DNA from: Balanoglossus misakiensis
Lineage: Eukaryota > Hemichordata
DNA length: 64,000 nt
Reading direction: 5' to 3'
NCBI GenBank assembly: GCA_040954595.2
Contig: CM082595.2
Location: 682,001-746,000 of the forward strand
The number at the start of each line of letters is the position of its first letter. Within the stretch, counting starts at the first letter, position 1. Position numbers and translations under genes: made by a program. Below, piece by piece: positions 19,741 to 32,860 of this stretch. The notes under the pieces were generated by a model. That model did not search any database and was not told the origin of the DNA. It saw only the letters and a program-made list of their open reading frames with translations.

Positions 19741-22700
19741 TCATTTTTTCTTCTTCATTCTTCGTTTTCTTTTCAAAGCTTCCAATTGTTTCTCGTATTC
19801 CTCTCTGTCGGACCCATCATCGCCATCCACTGTTTTCTTGTCGGTATTTTCTTGACTAACATTGGTATCTGGCTGTGATGCGTTGTTTTCATTTGGTGGT
19901 TTTTCTGCTGAATTATTCTGGGTTTCTGTCAGGAAGACATTTTCCTTTGGTTCCCCGTTCGGTTCTTTTTCGGGATTGCTGCTTTCATGGCCGTTTGCGG
20001 GAGTTTCCTCCGCATCTGCGACATCTTGACTCTCCGTCACTTTCTCACCCTCGACGTCTGAGGTTCGACTTTGCGGTCGTGAGGAGGAACCTTTCACACT
20101 CTCCGTATCTGCATCTGGAGTTTTCGGCTTTCTGTCCTCGTTCTCACCTTGCAAACTCTCAGCTTCGTTCGCGGAACCGTCTGAAGATTTCCTCGGGGTC
20201 TCGGCTCCCGGAATTCCTGGTAGCCTTGTTGACTCGGGTGTTTTCGCTCGCCTTCTTCGGATTCTCCGAGGAATGCCTCCCCTGGCCGGTCGTTGAGATT
20301 CGCTTATTTCAGGAAAGCGACTGTACCCTTCATGTCCAATGTCAGACAAGTCTCGCAATGTATGGACTTCTTCAAAAGTAGGCGGCGTATTCTGTCTGTA
20401 CAGATTATTGACAACATTAACTAGTGATTTAAATTTCCATTCTAGCACTTCGTATTTGTGTTCCAAATCAACGGCCCTTTCCTCTGCTGCTATTGTTCGG
20501 TTGTGGAGCCTCCCCTTCGTCAAAATCTCAAGACGTCCGTCCAGTTTCCGAACTTCTTCTTCTGCCCTGTCTGCTCGACTTTTCTCGAGTCGCCTCTCAC
20601 GTTCACAGTTGACGAGATCACGGTGGTTTCTTTGGATTTCTTTTTTGAGGAGATCAACAGATCTTTGTAATTCTACTCTGTTCCCCTGTGTCTGGTTCTC
20701 CGCTCTGTTCAGACGCTCGTGTGCTCTGTCCAGTCTGAAAAAAAGTTGTAATGGTCTTTCAATATTTTCACTTTTGATGACTTTATACATCCCAGATTTA
20801 AACCCATTCCCACTTTGAATTCAACTTACCTGTTACTCTCAGCTTTCAGTTTACTTGTGGAACTCATCCATTTCACTTTGTGTTTTTCTGCTTCGTTTCT
20901 CAGATCCTCCATTTCTTTCCTCAACTTTTCTCGTTCCTCATCACGCGCCTCCTGAACTTTTCGGTCCAGCTCATCTTTGAGCCGCCTCTTCAGTTTACTT
21001 GTTTCGGCAACATGGCGGATTTTGATCGTGTGCACCACTCTTTTCAACTCTTCCAACCTTCGTGGATACTCGACTAGGAGAGGTCGCACTTCATTCAGTT
21101 GAGCGTTGCTTTTACGAAGCTGTTTCTCTGAGAGGAGATTGTTGTCATCTGTTCTAGCTGTCATGGTACTTTCAGCGCCCCCACGAGGTGAGTCTGCACT
21201 ATGTCTCACTGCCGGTGCTTGTCTGGTATCGTCGTTCAATTTGTCGTGGAAATTTTCCAAATCGTTGTAGGAGTGCTTAAACTGCTCTATATCCTCTTCC
21301 AATGAAGGTGGACTTTCTGAAAATTAATAAAGAGAAGAATCAACTAGATTAGTAAACAAACCAATTAAATATTCAGTAAGGACCAAGTCCAACTTCGCCC
21401 AAAAGATGACAAAATTGACTCGGGTATGAAAGGTCTCGAGTACATATCAAGGAATGACAGACCCTATAATTAATGTAGTCGCACTCGTATAACCTCAAAA
21501 GTCGTAAAATTTGTTTACGATCTTTTGGTTGATGTGGTTTCTCGTGAAAACACTGTCGCTATTCAAAAGGTTAATGGTCGTGTGGCCTTTGCGACGCAGA
21601 TAACGTTCCACCCACAGTCCCTGTGGTTCAACCCACGAAGGTCCACTTCTGTCCGAGTGGCATACAAAGAGGATGCTAACAGGTAGCGTGGTTACGCAAG
21701 TTTGTGTACACAGTGATTTAAGCTGTCCTAACGGATACGTTCACAGTAAACACGGAACCAGTCCTGTAACATTTTGTCGGGTTTATCCACATTACATGTT
21801 CCCCACTGAATTTCGTCTTTGCCTTCACACAATTATTTCAAATCTTACAAGAAGTTGTAATCTTTACGCAGTTATAGACTTCCCTCATCAAATTCCGGAT
21901 TGCGGGTACTCAATCGTTGCAATGTTTGTGAAACTGACGGATGTATTGACAACATTTCGACAACGTAAATAAACCAATTTGCATAAAACGTCAAGTAGCA
22001 TACCGCTATTTTTCAACGTTGCCAAGATTTGTAAACAGGTTTTGAGTCTTACCACTGTCCCTTACTAACCTGTCGGACCGGCCTCTCTATGAGTGCACTC
22101 TGAGTCCCCAATGTCTTACAAATAGTGGATTTCCCTATCTGAGAGTGAATATTCAAGAGCCAGCATTTTTGTACTGTCTTATCTGTTGTTGTGGACATGA
22201 GTTGCTTTGCTGATTGTAACTTCCGTGTCTGGGATTAATGATTGCCAATGACAACATTCTTAAAGTTTTTGAACTCGTCCGTGAGAAACGTTTTGTTTGA
22301 AAGAAAATGTGACAGGTTAAAAATTCGGCTGTAATGAAAGACGTATCAAACCTTTTGACTTTGGTGTAATCTTGATGCAGCTTTAGCTTTTAACTGACCA
22401 GATTTTGCTGGCAAAATATTTGAACAACGATCTTTAAATATTGATGAAAAGAACGAAAGAACAGACAAACGAACTGATGGATAAATGAATGAATGAGTAA
22501 ATGGATGTATATCGACATCGTTGTTCAACACGGCGTTTGTTTGTTTGGGATAATCACCGTAGTAGAATAGTTGTAATGGCAAACATTTCAAGATACCATT
22601 AATGGTTATCTCAAAAGTAACGTTTGCTTTCTTAAAACCACCACCTATTTGATGACAACAACTGCAAGTTAGAAATGCCCAAAGTAAACTTGACTTCGTG

Positions 22701-24961
22701 CAAATGAATCTCAATGTCACAGAAGAAGGTCCCTTGGCAGAGTCAATACTGGCAGTGGAGATCTTTCCCCATGCACCCGAGGGAATGTGACAAGCGGGCA
22801 TATTAGTCGAATTTCTGCTCAGTTTAGCAAGCTGAAGCCAAACTGTCGTGCCGAAGGTAAGGTACATTACACCCATCTGTCAAGCGATTGTGGCATTCGC
22901 TTTATATCTTGTCAATGTTTAGCTTGTTTTGTGCAAACTCTCGCCCAATTGGGCATGGAACTGATGCATATTGGCTTTGCGTGGGGTTGGTTATCAAATA
23001 GTTCTACAGGTGCCACAAAGTGACACCTAGATGAAGTCCCTCTGTGACTAAAGAGTATACTTACACGGACCCTCAGCCCCAAAGTTGCATTTCGTCCACG
23101 GATAGAACTCCTTTCTGACAAATATGTGGAATCCTCACGAATGCGTGACTGCACCTTGCATTCTTTCAGTTATGGAGACAGTAACGTAATTGACGCAACG
23201 TGTTAAACTACCTGTCTCGTTAGAGACCGACTTATTGCGTGTGTCTTTCTGTACTTTTATTAGGCGAGCAGTCTTTTGTTTCCGATTCTTTAGGTACAAT
23301 TGTTGTGCTACAAATTATAGAGGCATTAACACTATGTTGTCAAAACTGTGACGGCCGGGACTAATATGTACATAGATTTTTGCCGCTAAAGAGACAAGGT
23401 GCAAACGAGCTATCTCTTGTCTTCTCTGATTGGTCATGCAAAGTTTGGAAACTGGACATCTGGGGTACAGTGGGCTCACCACTAAGGCAAAAAAAGTTGT
23501 GTCAAACGTTTGCTCCTCAACAAAAATCCTCTTGTACGTGGTCGTAGTTACGTTATCATTGACATTTACAGATTGAGCTTTTGGTGCTGACAGTAATCTT
23601 TGAAAGATATAGTTTTATCAGGAAGCCACCATTTCCAAATTAGAAAAAGAACGTTGCCATTTAGCTCGACCTTATCGTTGCTATTGGATACGCCTACAAT
23701 CACAGGGACAAGTCAAATCACAGCAACAAAAGAAGCCCTAAATAACAGGACACAGCTAGTGTTAACCCCTCCAAGCATAACAAATAATACAATAGCCGTA
23801 CAAAAAGGAAATCAAAAAATCCTTTGTTGGTCCAGATTTCCAGTGAAAACAAGACGACCGAGCAACATTGTCCGCACCCAGTCTTAAGCAAACAGATCAA
23901 CAGATCTCGGATCAGACTGTTTTGTGGGACCCGGATTGAGAACAATAACTTCAGCACGTTGCTATTTTTAAGTTGCATGGTAACGCTATTTAGCAAGATG
24001 TGCCCTGGGGCACTTTTCATTCATACATAACGCTGATGCATTTAATCAAATACTCTACCTGACCCTGTTTGGCATATCTATACTCTGATATTGGTTTAAG
24101 CTATGTACAATTCGTTCCTAACTATGACGTCACCAATGAAAATTGTGCACTGATCAAATAGTCACCTTCTCAATACAAAACGATGATATTCCAGTACTTA
24201 GTGAAAGCCATTTAAGTCCGTGGGCAAACCGAAATTCAGTTCAAGGTCCTATATATTGTATTGAATAATTTATTTATGTTACTCGTGGCAGTCTATCCGA
24301 TCAACTACTATTTCGCCTTTGGCTGTAATTAATTATTTATGGAGAAAATCCAAGAGAGTTTCCGTAACATTTCCTGCTGAAATATGTCGACATATGATGT
24401 TCAAACGACTAACCATTAGAGTATTCTGGGAGTACTTGTATGTGAAAAGCTAGAATTCTAACCCCATAGTGTTTACTTTTCTGAGTGATTCAGGCTTATA
24501 TGGCAATCAACAACGACTGTACCTACTCTATAGTGTTTACTGCGTGTTGTTAAAAGAGAGCGTATAGTCATTTCAAAACGCCACCCCCTTTCATGTTTCA
24601 ACACAATGATAGTGCTCCACGTATACGTGCAAACATCCACAGACGATCAGTCCCACCAAAGTCCGCCATGAACTTTTGGCGTCAAAAAGCGACACAGCCC
24701 GATGCTGGACCAATGCGCTGTAACTGTACTTATCGTAGTTACCCCCTGTACACTTCCCCATCGAATAATCGAGCGTTCAAACGGATTGTGCTACAACGTC
24801 ACCATGACAACTGCGCGGCTTAATCACGACTTTGCCTGTGGAGGACGGAGGAGGAGTATGATACCAACAAAACTGACAATTTTTGTGGTAAACTTACTGT
24901 TTTTGTCTTCACGAGGGCTTCTGCCTTGATAGGAATCCCTCGGGGAACTCATTTGACTCAT
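19741..24961 (-). CDS. Coiled-coil protein with acidic linker and basic tail
   Basis: Three exons on the minus strand join in phase: 24961-24898, 21316-20830 and 20734-19741 (514 residues). Introns of 3,581 and 95 bp have good GT/AG sites (donors AACA|GTAAGT and ACAG|GTAAGT). I chose the first in-frame ATG in exon 1; an acceptor further upstream is possible, so the N-terminus may be longer. The N-terminus is polar. The middle, roughly residues 70-310, is charged heptad-rich sequence (RRLEELKRVV, DEEREKLRKEMEDLRNEAEK, RADRAEEEVRKLDGR), predicting long coiled coils. The rest is Ser/Pro/Glu-rich and probably disordered, ending with the basic stretch ALKRKRRMKKKK. AATAAA on the minus strand at 19632-19627 follows the stop. 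A cytoskeletal or centrosomal scaffold role is plausible by composition only; I do not recognise the family. Confidence 0.75.
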
Positions 24962-25360
24962 TTTGTCTTTTTCCGCGGCACTTTCTTCTACCGAACGTTT
25001 CCTTTGGTCTTCTACGCTTGAAGTATATAGCAACTCGTTTTACCGTCCCACTAGAAGATTTTCATCCCATTCTCAAACATTTGTTGACCGACAGGAGAAA
25101 AAAAAATCAGAGTAAGCACAGTCTGGAAATTCTTTCAGTAGAAAATAAACAATAGCCACTCTCTAAATAACACAGGACAAAAATGTTGGAATAAGCGTGA
25201 ATAACCGACACGAAGAAATTGAATAAAGGTGGTGATGTATATTGTCATGCAAATTAACAACCTTTCATTCCACAGGTAACTGTTCACCGCTACCCAGGTT
25301 ACTCTGACGCCCTCTCTCAGCGCCGTTTGACGTTCAAATACCGAACTCTAGAGGGCCATT

Positions 25361-25384
25361 CTCTCTCTCTCTCTCTCTCTCTCG
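25361..25384. repeat. CT/GA microsatellite near the coiled-coil gene 5' end
   Basis: An uninterrupted (CT)n of about 11 units, about 400 bp upstream of the coiled-coil start at 24961. GA-repeat sequences can bind GAGA-type factors, but this one may be neutral. Confidence 0.9.
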
Positions 25385-25708
25385 AGGGGAGATTGCTGTA
25401 AAAAGTTTTAAAAACAATCGTGAATTTAGAAACAGGTGTAGGAGGCGCTGTTAATACGGGTCTGTTAATTCAGCCACATTCTGGTCGAATTCCCAGCAAA
25501 GACAATGTACCACAGCTGCAAAAAAATTCCATCCGGGCATTAAAGAAAATGTAGGTCGGCCATAAGTTCGAAAAGAATTTGGACTCGTCCAAGACGACCT
25601 CAGTGTTGTCACTTTCTGCTACTATGGCAAAGGTCAAAACATGAAACGTTTCTGAAATGACAATTTCATCCAAAGTGTTTTACATGCCTGGTCTCTTCTT
25701 CATTGCAG

Positions 25709-25777
25709 GAGCATTCTAAAGATCGTCCAGTTTCAAACTGTTGGTATAAGAAGGGTTGGACTAACAAAGTCAAAGAG
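25709..25777 (+). other. Orphan exon-like segment, 69 bp
   Basis: The segment is bounded by a strong acceptor (pyrimidine-rich tract ending TTGCAG) and a consensus donor (AAAGAG|GTGAGT). It is open for 23 codons (starts EHSKDRPVSNCWYKK) and its length is a multiple of 3. It could be a 5' exon of the ATPase gene, an exon of an unrecognised + strand transcript, or chance. It cannot extend the ATPase protein by direct joining to 38826, because an in-frame TGA falls at the ATPase start. Confidence 0.25.
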
Positions 25778-28506
25778 GTGAGTGTCTTTCAAACACATCA
25801 AACCCAAAGATTATTGTCTTTGACTGAAATGGGAGTGCATCATATTGGGCACAAATGGCCATGGGTACGCCAAATATATTTATTGATAAAATCAGAAGGA
25901 GAGAGAGAGACGTTATATGGGAGACACAGAGGGAGAGAGAGTTCGACGAAGAGAGTCGATCATTTCATGTCTACAGTATCAATACTATACTAAAGTTTTT
26001 AATGTATAGACTGAGTAGGATCGTGACAATCGAACGTATAAAATGTAATTACAGTTAACTTGATGTCGGTGATTTCATTTCACCCACGCATAGTTTCAAC
26101 AGGAACAATGTCACTTTGTCAGGGAACACAGCAAACTTTCTTTCATGACGTATAATTTATGGCGAACAGTTGGTCGAAGCAACGTTCGCAAAATTTTTAT
26201 TGACATAATGATCAATCAACTACGAGTGTCGTCTTGACATGCGCATAGCATCACCTGTTGGTGTCTGTCTGATCTGTGTATAAATTGCAGCTGACCTTGT
26301 CTAAGTTCAACGCGAAATCTAGATGCGTGAGTTCCAAAGACCTATTTTAAGAAAATATATAGTTAACGCAGATTTGGAATTTCAAGTTAGTTTTTAATAG
26401 AGAATAATATAAAGTTGCCTTGAGCAAAATGTGAGAAAACGTTATCAATACCACCCAAAGCGTCACCTTTGACCCAGTTGAAACAACCACGTAGCACACG
26501 TGTCAAGGTTTGAGGGCGTCCTGCCCAGGTGCGTTGTTGTTTCGACCTTGGCCTACAAACACTTTTAACACCAATGAAAGTGTAGTGCATAATACATGTA
26601 TCATAAAAGTCCGGGCATTATAGTTTCATTTACATGAATCAGTAAAGCGTAACACAACTTACGTGGGAACCCAAACAAATAAAATGTAAAACTGTGGCAC
26701 TACATCTGTCTTCCTTTCTCTTCAGAAATAAAAAGACAGACAAAATGTGATTAGTTGCAAAGCGACGCAACACTTGAATGATCATCGTGTTAGTGCAATG
26801 TTCATTGAAAACTTTCAATCGCGGCAGACACAATTGACGGACAATCGAGGTTACAGAGGCATTGTGGGTTTTATCTTTTATATAGCAAGCCGCTTTTCTT
26901 CAGGTGAGACTTTTCTTCACTTAGCAGCCGGGAGTCTCGGTGCGCCCTGACCTCTGAACGCCCTAGGCAAACTTTTAAAAGCACAAAAGGGTAACGCATT
27001 TCACCCTGGGAAGATTTTATAAACCCCAGACAAGAAAACATAACACAAATGTTAACCAGAGTTCCTCCGCACACCGTGTTTTGTGTTCGGTCAACAGCCG
27101 GCATCTGTCTTCCAAACGGAATAACTTCCAAGCCCCTTACAGAAGAGGTAAGGTACGTCTTTAATGAGTGACTATTAATTAGTGACCTATATAAATGATC
27201 TCTCCTGGCCGTAGGGTACTTCATGAATTAGAGTCTTGTAGGGAAAACACCAATGCGTCAAAAGTATGTCACAGCCTGACAGGTGTCCCGTTCCGCATCG
27301 AACTTGAATCATGACCAAACTGAAATGCAAATTGACAGAGTAAAATGAACCCAAATTGTAGAAAAGGTACCGTGAAAATATATCCAAAGCTTGCAAAAGT
27401 AATTGTGAAGTGCCAACCCCTGAGATTACTTGACTTAAATTTCTAGGTGACCACTTTGGTTCTTTTGTTAGTGACCTTGCGGCCAAATGGTTTATGAGTT
27501 CAGATTGTTTGCTGATGGTGGAAGACGATAACACTTAGAACGTCATACATTCTTAACCAGCGACAGTGTTGGAAAGTACGTCTGTCAACTCCGACCACTT
27601 GGAGGGCAATGTAAGAGGGGTAGAGACCACTCTCTCAAGCCGGAGCTTATACATTATAGCTGTGAAGTTATGAAATTGTGAAAACGAAGGGATCGTACCA
27701 CTAAAGCTGTTGGCGCTATACGGTACATGACCATTGTCGGTTTGTGAATGTAGCTAACCCAACCCTTGGCGATGTTTTGAGTCGATACTAAAGACTTATT
27801 CATATATACATGTAGTTCTTGGTCACTTTAAAGTTATCCGTGCGCATTAATATATCGATCCCCGTGATTAGGCGTAAAGTTTGGGCACTGCACTACATTC
27901 GTCACAAACTCAACTGATGTATTAATTTCAAGAATCATTGATGATATTTTCAAACCATGCAATTATAGTTATTGGTCCGAACACAGGGATTATCCCAAAA
28001 TTTTGAACTAATCGAGGCCCTTTCAGATATGCAAAATAATCACGCTCTGACTAATTTTTAGACTTGCTATAGAAAGACGAACAAACAGCTGTGGATAAAA
28101 CATTCACACATTCTCATTATTAATTACAATTTCGACATGTGAGTAGCTGCGAGGCGTGATTTTCATGTATTATTCCATTGTCTTCTGAAACCTTTGATGT
28201 AATTATACAATAACCAGCTGTTCAGGCTGATGTAATTGCCTTTTTGGAATGCCATATTTCAGAAAACTTTATTGATTTTTTACAGCACATGGATATCGTG
28301 TGATAATTTAATTTCCTCGACAAAATGACCAATGGACATCTGAAGATTCACGCCTGTTTTAATGTAATATATGCAATGGAACGGATGTCAAATTGTAATT
28401 GTAGTTAATTAACTTGATATAGTAATACATGTACATCAGACAACACGTTTGTACAGGTCTGGTCGAGTCTCCCCGTGAAGTCAAAGACACAATAGTCGGG
28501 TTGTAC

Positions 28507-28634
28507 GCGAGAGACAGAGAGAAGAGAGGGGGAGAGACAAAGAGAGAGAGTCAGAGACAGACAGATGCACGTGCACACACACACACATGCACACACACAA
28601 AAACAAACACCGTCACACACACACACATACATAC
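28507..28634. repeat. Compound (GA)n / (CA)n microsatellite
   Basis: A GA-rich block (about 28507-28560) passes into (CA)n (about 28567-28630) with TG and AAA interruptions. Open frames on both strands here are repeat artefacts. Confidence 0.9.
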
Positions 28635-30659
28635 ACCGACTATATCGGACTAAGAAGTAGGTCTATCTGGTGATTTCATTCTTTCTCCCTCTTCAGTTGA
28701 TCAACTCTTGTAATGATGACCAAGGGAAATCCTCCAAAACGTATAAACGAATCTAGAATACAGATTGAGCAGACTGTAAGTTTTAAAATTGCAGCACACA
28801 AGGGAACTATACTAAGAAGCATCTGCGGCCAATGTAAGTGACAGAATTTATCGCTGCAGTTAAATTTTATCTCCCTGTATGCTATTCCGATATAAATCGC
28901 GGCGACATGAATTTTGTAAATCGCGGGTTAAACATGTTAAATATCAAACCAACAAAAACCATGCTCCATTGATTCCAAAAGCATATCCTGTCAAATTGTA
29001 TCAACCCTGAATTCTAGTGCCACATGTGTCTCCAACTCTACGGTCAGTGAAGCGAACTGGAAACTCACAGAATCAATTCTTGTGTGAAACCAAAGAGAGC
29101 CGTGATTTCTCTCAATCGCCACATTTGTTTATTCTAGTGGAGAGTTGAGTTGTCAAAATTCTCTGTTGCGTACCTTGTTTAGATTTTCGTGCAAATGTAT
29201 TTGCATCGCAAAGAACAGACATTGGAATTATTAGGAAGAAAGAATCACATCAGATTATTGTCTTCAATTTAAATAATAGATACTTGTCGAAACCCCCACG
29301 CCAGATTATCCCCCTCCCCTCCAAGTTCCGTAACTCCATTACACCGGTGATGTTAGAGCCACGTCACAACGACGGGAAACGCCATTATGAATGAAATGAA
29401 TTCGATCCTTTATGGCTTCTGTTAGAGCCTCGTAAAAACAAAGTGATTTTTGATATCAATTTATTCTGCTGGTGCACGACACCCGTTGAATTCTGGGAAG
29501 TCTTCTGAGTGTGGACGCACTTTCTTTCAGTTTTAATGATTTGTATTTCCGTGTTAAGTACTGGGTAGAACACAATAGATGAAAGGGATATTATATTTCC
29601 GGTCCTTTCGTTCATCATAAATTCAGGATGTCAAGTTTGAACAGCTTTGTCAGGGCCATTAGATAACCTGCATACTTGACACGATTGTTCGAAGCAAATG
29701 CAAAAATTCAACAAAGACATTGACCAATAAATCTGCTATGGTTGTGGGTGACACATCAGAGTGGTCACATGTCATGAAAAACCAACCACAGTGTTCAGCA
29801 AGTAATGTTTATTGAAACAACTGTATATCGGAACTTCTCCGTCGTATAAACTATATTTTAGCGATCCCCTGTGGGTATACATCAGTCAAAATAGTCCCGT
29901 CGCTTAGAAACTTTGGTCGAATCCCGGTTTACGGGGCGATTTATGAATCATCTTCGGATTGGGGATTAGACGGATTTGCTTTGTTAGCTTTAGAAGAGTT
30001 TGCCTGGGATTAACTGAAGCCACGGGAACAAATATGGACATATGCCGACCAGGATCACGGGTCTTCAGGGAGAATATCGTCTCCTCGGTCAGGAAATTTG
30101 TCAACCGCGGTGCGTTCTCCATTCATCCCTCTTAAAACAAAATCATTTATAGACATAACTCTCACTTACTTCCCGTCTGTGGACACACACCTCAGGCGAT
30201 TTACAAGACTCCTCGTTGTCTGCAAAACGGAACAAGTTCATCGTTCAACAAATTTGCAGAAGTCAGCGAACGTGGCATTGATTGTAGTAACGATTAAATG
30301 ATCTATCATTACCTTCCAAAGAAACAGCATTCTGACAAGCGATTTTACAGCAGCGAATAGTATTAGACTCGTATGTGCATTTTATTGCCATTATCGCCGT
30401 GTGTCATGACATGACTTCATACGGACGACAACAAATAACAAAATTCGATAAAGTTGGCGTTGGAACTCCGCGACAAATCAAATTTTGTATACTCTCTGCA
30501 TTTTTAAGGGACTTAGAAATTAAATCGCCAGTCAATTGTCGACACGTCAGAATAATTTAATCGGAACCGGTGCTACCCACTAAACCTTGAAAACGTATTT
30601 ACATTTTTAGCAAGTGAGGAACTGAAAAGTATAAATAACATAGTCATGCTAAAATGTCA

Positions 30660-30708
30660 TTGTCATTTTTGGATATTTTTCACGGGTTATTTTTGTCAAA
30701 AATGACAA
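30660..30708. repeat. 12-bp perfect inverted repeat
   Basis: TTGTCATTTTTG (30660-30671) and CAAAAATGACAA (30697-30708) are exact reverse complements around a 25-nt loop. It is a small foldback with no other element features. Confidence 0.5.
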
Positions 30709-31183
30709 ATTCTTTACTTACAAATTACTCAATACTTACTTGAAAATGTCATGACATTGACGCCATGGACACATCCAAAGAACTTCTAAGTATTGGTCAT
30801 AAACATGATGATGATAATAGATTTATTGATTGACATAAATGGCAGAAATGAACTCTGATTGTCGACTGTGGCGATTTAATCAGAAAGACATATTTGAAAG
30901 GCAAAGTGTCTCACATATCAGTGACACGCGCTGACAGCATATTTGATTCCATCGGATTTTAATAACTGACATTCCATACTGAAGAGAGCGGTAGACCTAT
31001 ATTTATAGCAATGATGTGATATTGCAATATTTGGTGTCATTTACAAAAAAAATTGATGGAGGGTCGTGTTGAGTGGCAATTGACATCAATTGCTTCACCA
31101 TTAAAACAAACACTACCTTGCGTGATCTTTAATTAAAAAGTGGCGACAATGGAAACAATGGAAAAAGGAAAAAAGATACTCGA

Positions 31184-31528
31184 CTAATTCGACCTAATAT
31201 TTGACATAAATGTCAATGTATTCTTTCTCACAAAAATCAACACACCAATATTAATTGAAATGTTAGATTTGTTTATTTTATTCTCATTTGTAATAATTGT
31301 CAGTGTTGATCTTCCGCTGGAAACAAAAAGCCGTGAATTCATCCTTTCCATCGAACTGTATCTGAGTGGAGTCACATTGGAATATGGCCGCCCGTGTTTG
31401 CGATTCGCTATACTCTGTCTCACACAGCCGCATCTTGCACACTCGTCTGGCAGTCTGTAGTACTCGTAAAGATACATGTACCTCGGCGCGTACGGCATTA
31501 GAGTAAAGCTTATCTGAACACAGCCCAC
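31184..31528 (-). other. Open frame of uncertain coding status
   Basis: A 114-codon open frame. Its first ~75 codons are richer in GC and in charged or aromatic residues than the local background (APRYMYLYEYYRLPDECARC). A possible acceptor (ATACGCAG) precedes it and a possible donor (TGT|GTGAGA) falls after the Cys-rich CARCGC. The rest is AT-rich and contains AATAAA, which looks noncoding. The Cys spacing loosely recalls small secreted proteins, but I cannot assign a family. Confidence 0.2.
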
Positions 31529-32794
31529 CTGCGTATATAACTGATTAGTCCCTTTGGGTTACAACATGACAAAATCTAACTGTTCTCCGCAACGAGCGAG
31601 CGCGACTATGTTACAGAAGTAAGCAAAAAGACAGGCCCTCCCAATGGACATATTTCACCGACTCATTTAATCTCGCTGTAATAATTATAAACACATCACT
31701 GTGCTAAGAACTGACGTATGTTATTTATAGATTGAGAAGAGCTTGATCTCTTGACCTTCAGTCACATATATGTGACATGCGTAGAGCAGTGGTTATCTTA
31801 CCCCCAGGGTCATCTTTGTGTGACCCAGAGGATGACCCCGGTTCCTTGGTGGGCCAGAGCACAGGAGACTTGTGCACAATCACTGTGTTGTTGTGGGTAG
31901 AATGACAGGCGAATGAAAACGTCTCTCAGGACAGCGTCGTTTATAAATAAAGTGGACGAGAGGGAAAACTTGTACAGTGCTCTTCGGATAGGGACTGGTG
32001 TGTACACAGAGAGCCTAGATGCGTGGGTTGAAATCCCCAAACGCCAATTCACTGTTTCCTCATACAGGTGATTTGAATTTCCAAGCAAGAAATGTTGTAA
32101 TTGTGTATAACGGTACAAGCATACACTGACCGAGAAACATCGGTTTGTCAACATTGAGATGTCTTACACGGCACAAGGCTGATTCACTATAATGAGCTAT
32201 TCCTGGTTGGAAGTTTTACCATGATATGATTCTGTCATTTTATCAATCTTTTTCAAATCACTAAACATACCAGAGGATATGTCTTATTGTCTTAAAATGT
32301 CAAGTTTTGCTGAGCTCAATAGTTTACTACGCTTTCTGTGTGCTTCAGATGAAATGGAAGAATTTCGAACCTTCTCTCACACAAGCGTTAACTGTCGTAA
32401 AAGTACTTTTGATTTTACGACAGTGTCAGTTTCCAAGCTCGTCGCTCTCAATACAACGGCGGCAATCAACAGAACGTTATAAAAACGAAAAGCAATGCTC
32501 AGGTTTCAAATTCTGCCAGAATCGAATACTGAAAACATCGTTCCTTTTTATTGCCCTAATCAATGGGTCTAACCCGGAACGAGCCGACAGTGGTACCATA
32601 ATACATTTCAATTCGATTGAAAGTAAATATACATCCCTTTGCGGGTTCAGGGATTACATGTAATATTCTGACAATCACAGTCACAGTGTGGACCACAATG
32701 TTGCTCTTTCCTCCCAATGTACATATATATAGTTGTCCTTTTCATTTGTGCCCAATGTTTAAAGATATAAAATTTTGAAGGGTAGAAACCCCTC

Positions 32795-32860
32795 ACAGCT
32801 AGAAATTCAGAGGGACGCGCAGAACTGCGGTCGTGGGTTCGATCCATCTTTATCGTGGTC
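32795..32860 (+). repeat. tRNA-derived SINE-like fragment
   Basis: GGTTCGATCC at 32836-32845 is a perfect RNA polymerase III B box in a tRNA-like setting (GACTGCGG-like arm, then GTCGTGGGTTCGATCC). The upstream A box is degenerate. It is best read as an old tRNA-derived SINE fragment, not a tRNA gene. Confidence 0.45.

Noticed and set aside
22346-22876. 176-codon minus-strand open frame inside the coiled-coil gene intron
   Set aside because: No domain resemblance, biased composition near a TGAATGAATGAG-like simple repeat, and no splice support; probably chance or old transposon sequence.
31184-31528. IL-17-like cysteine-knot assignment for the minus-strand frame
   Set aside because: Cys spacing is CxxCxC instead of the IL-17 CxCxxC, and the later conserved cysteines are absent.
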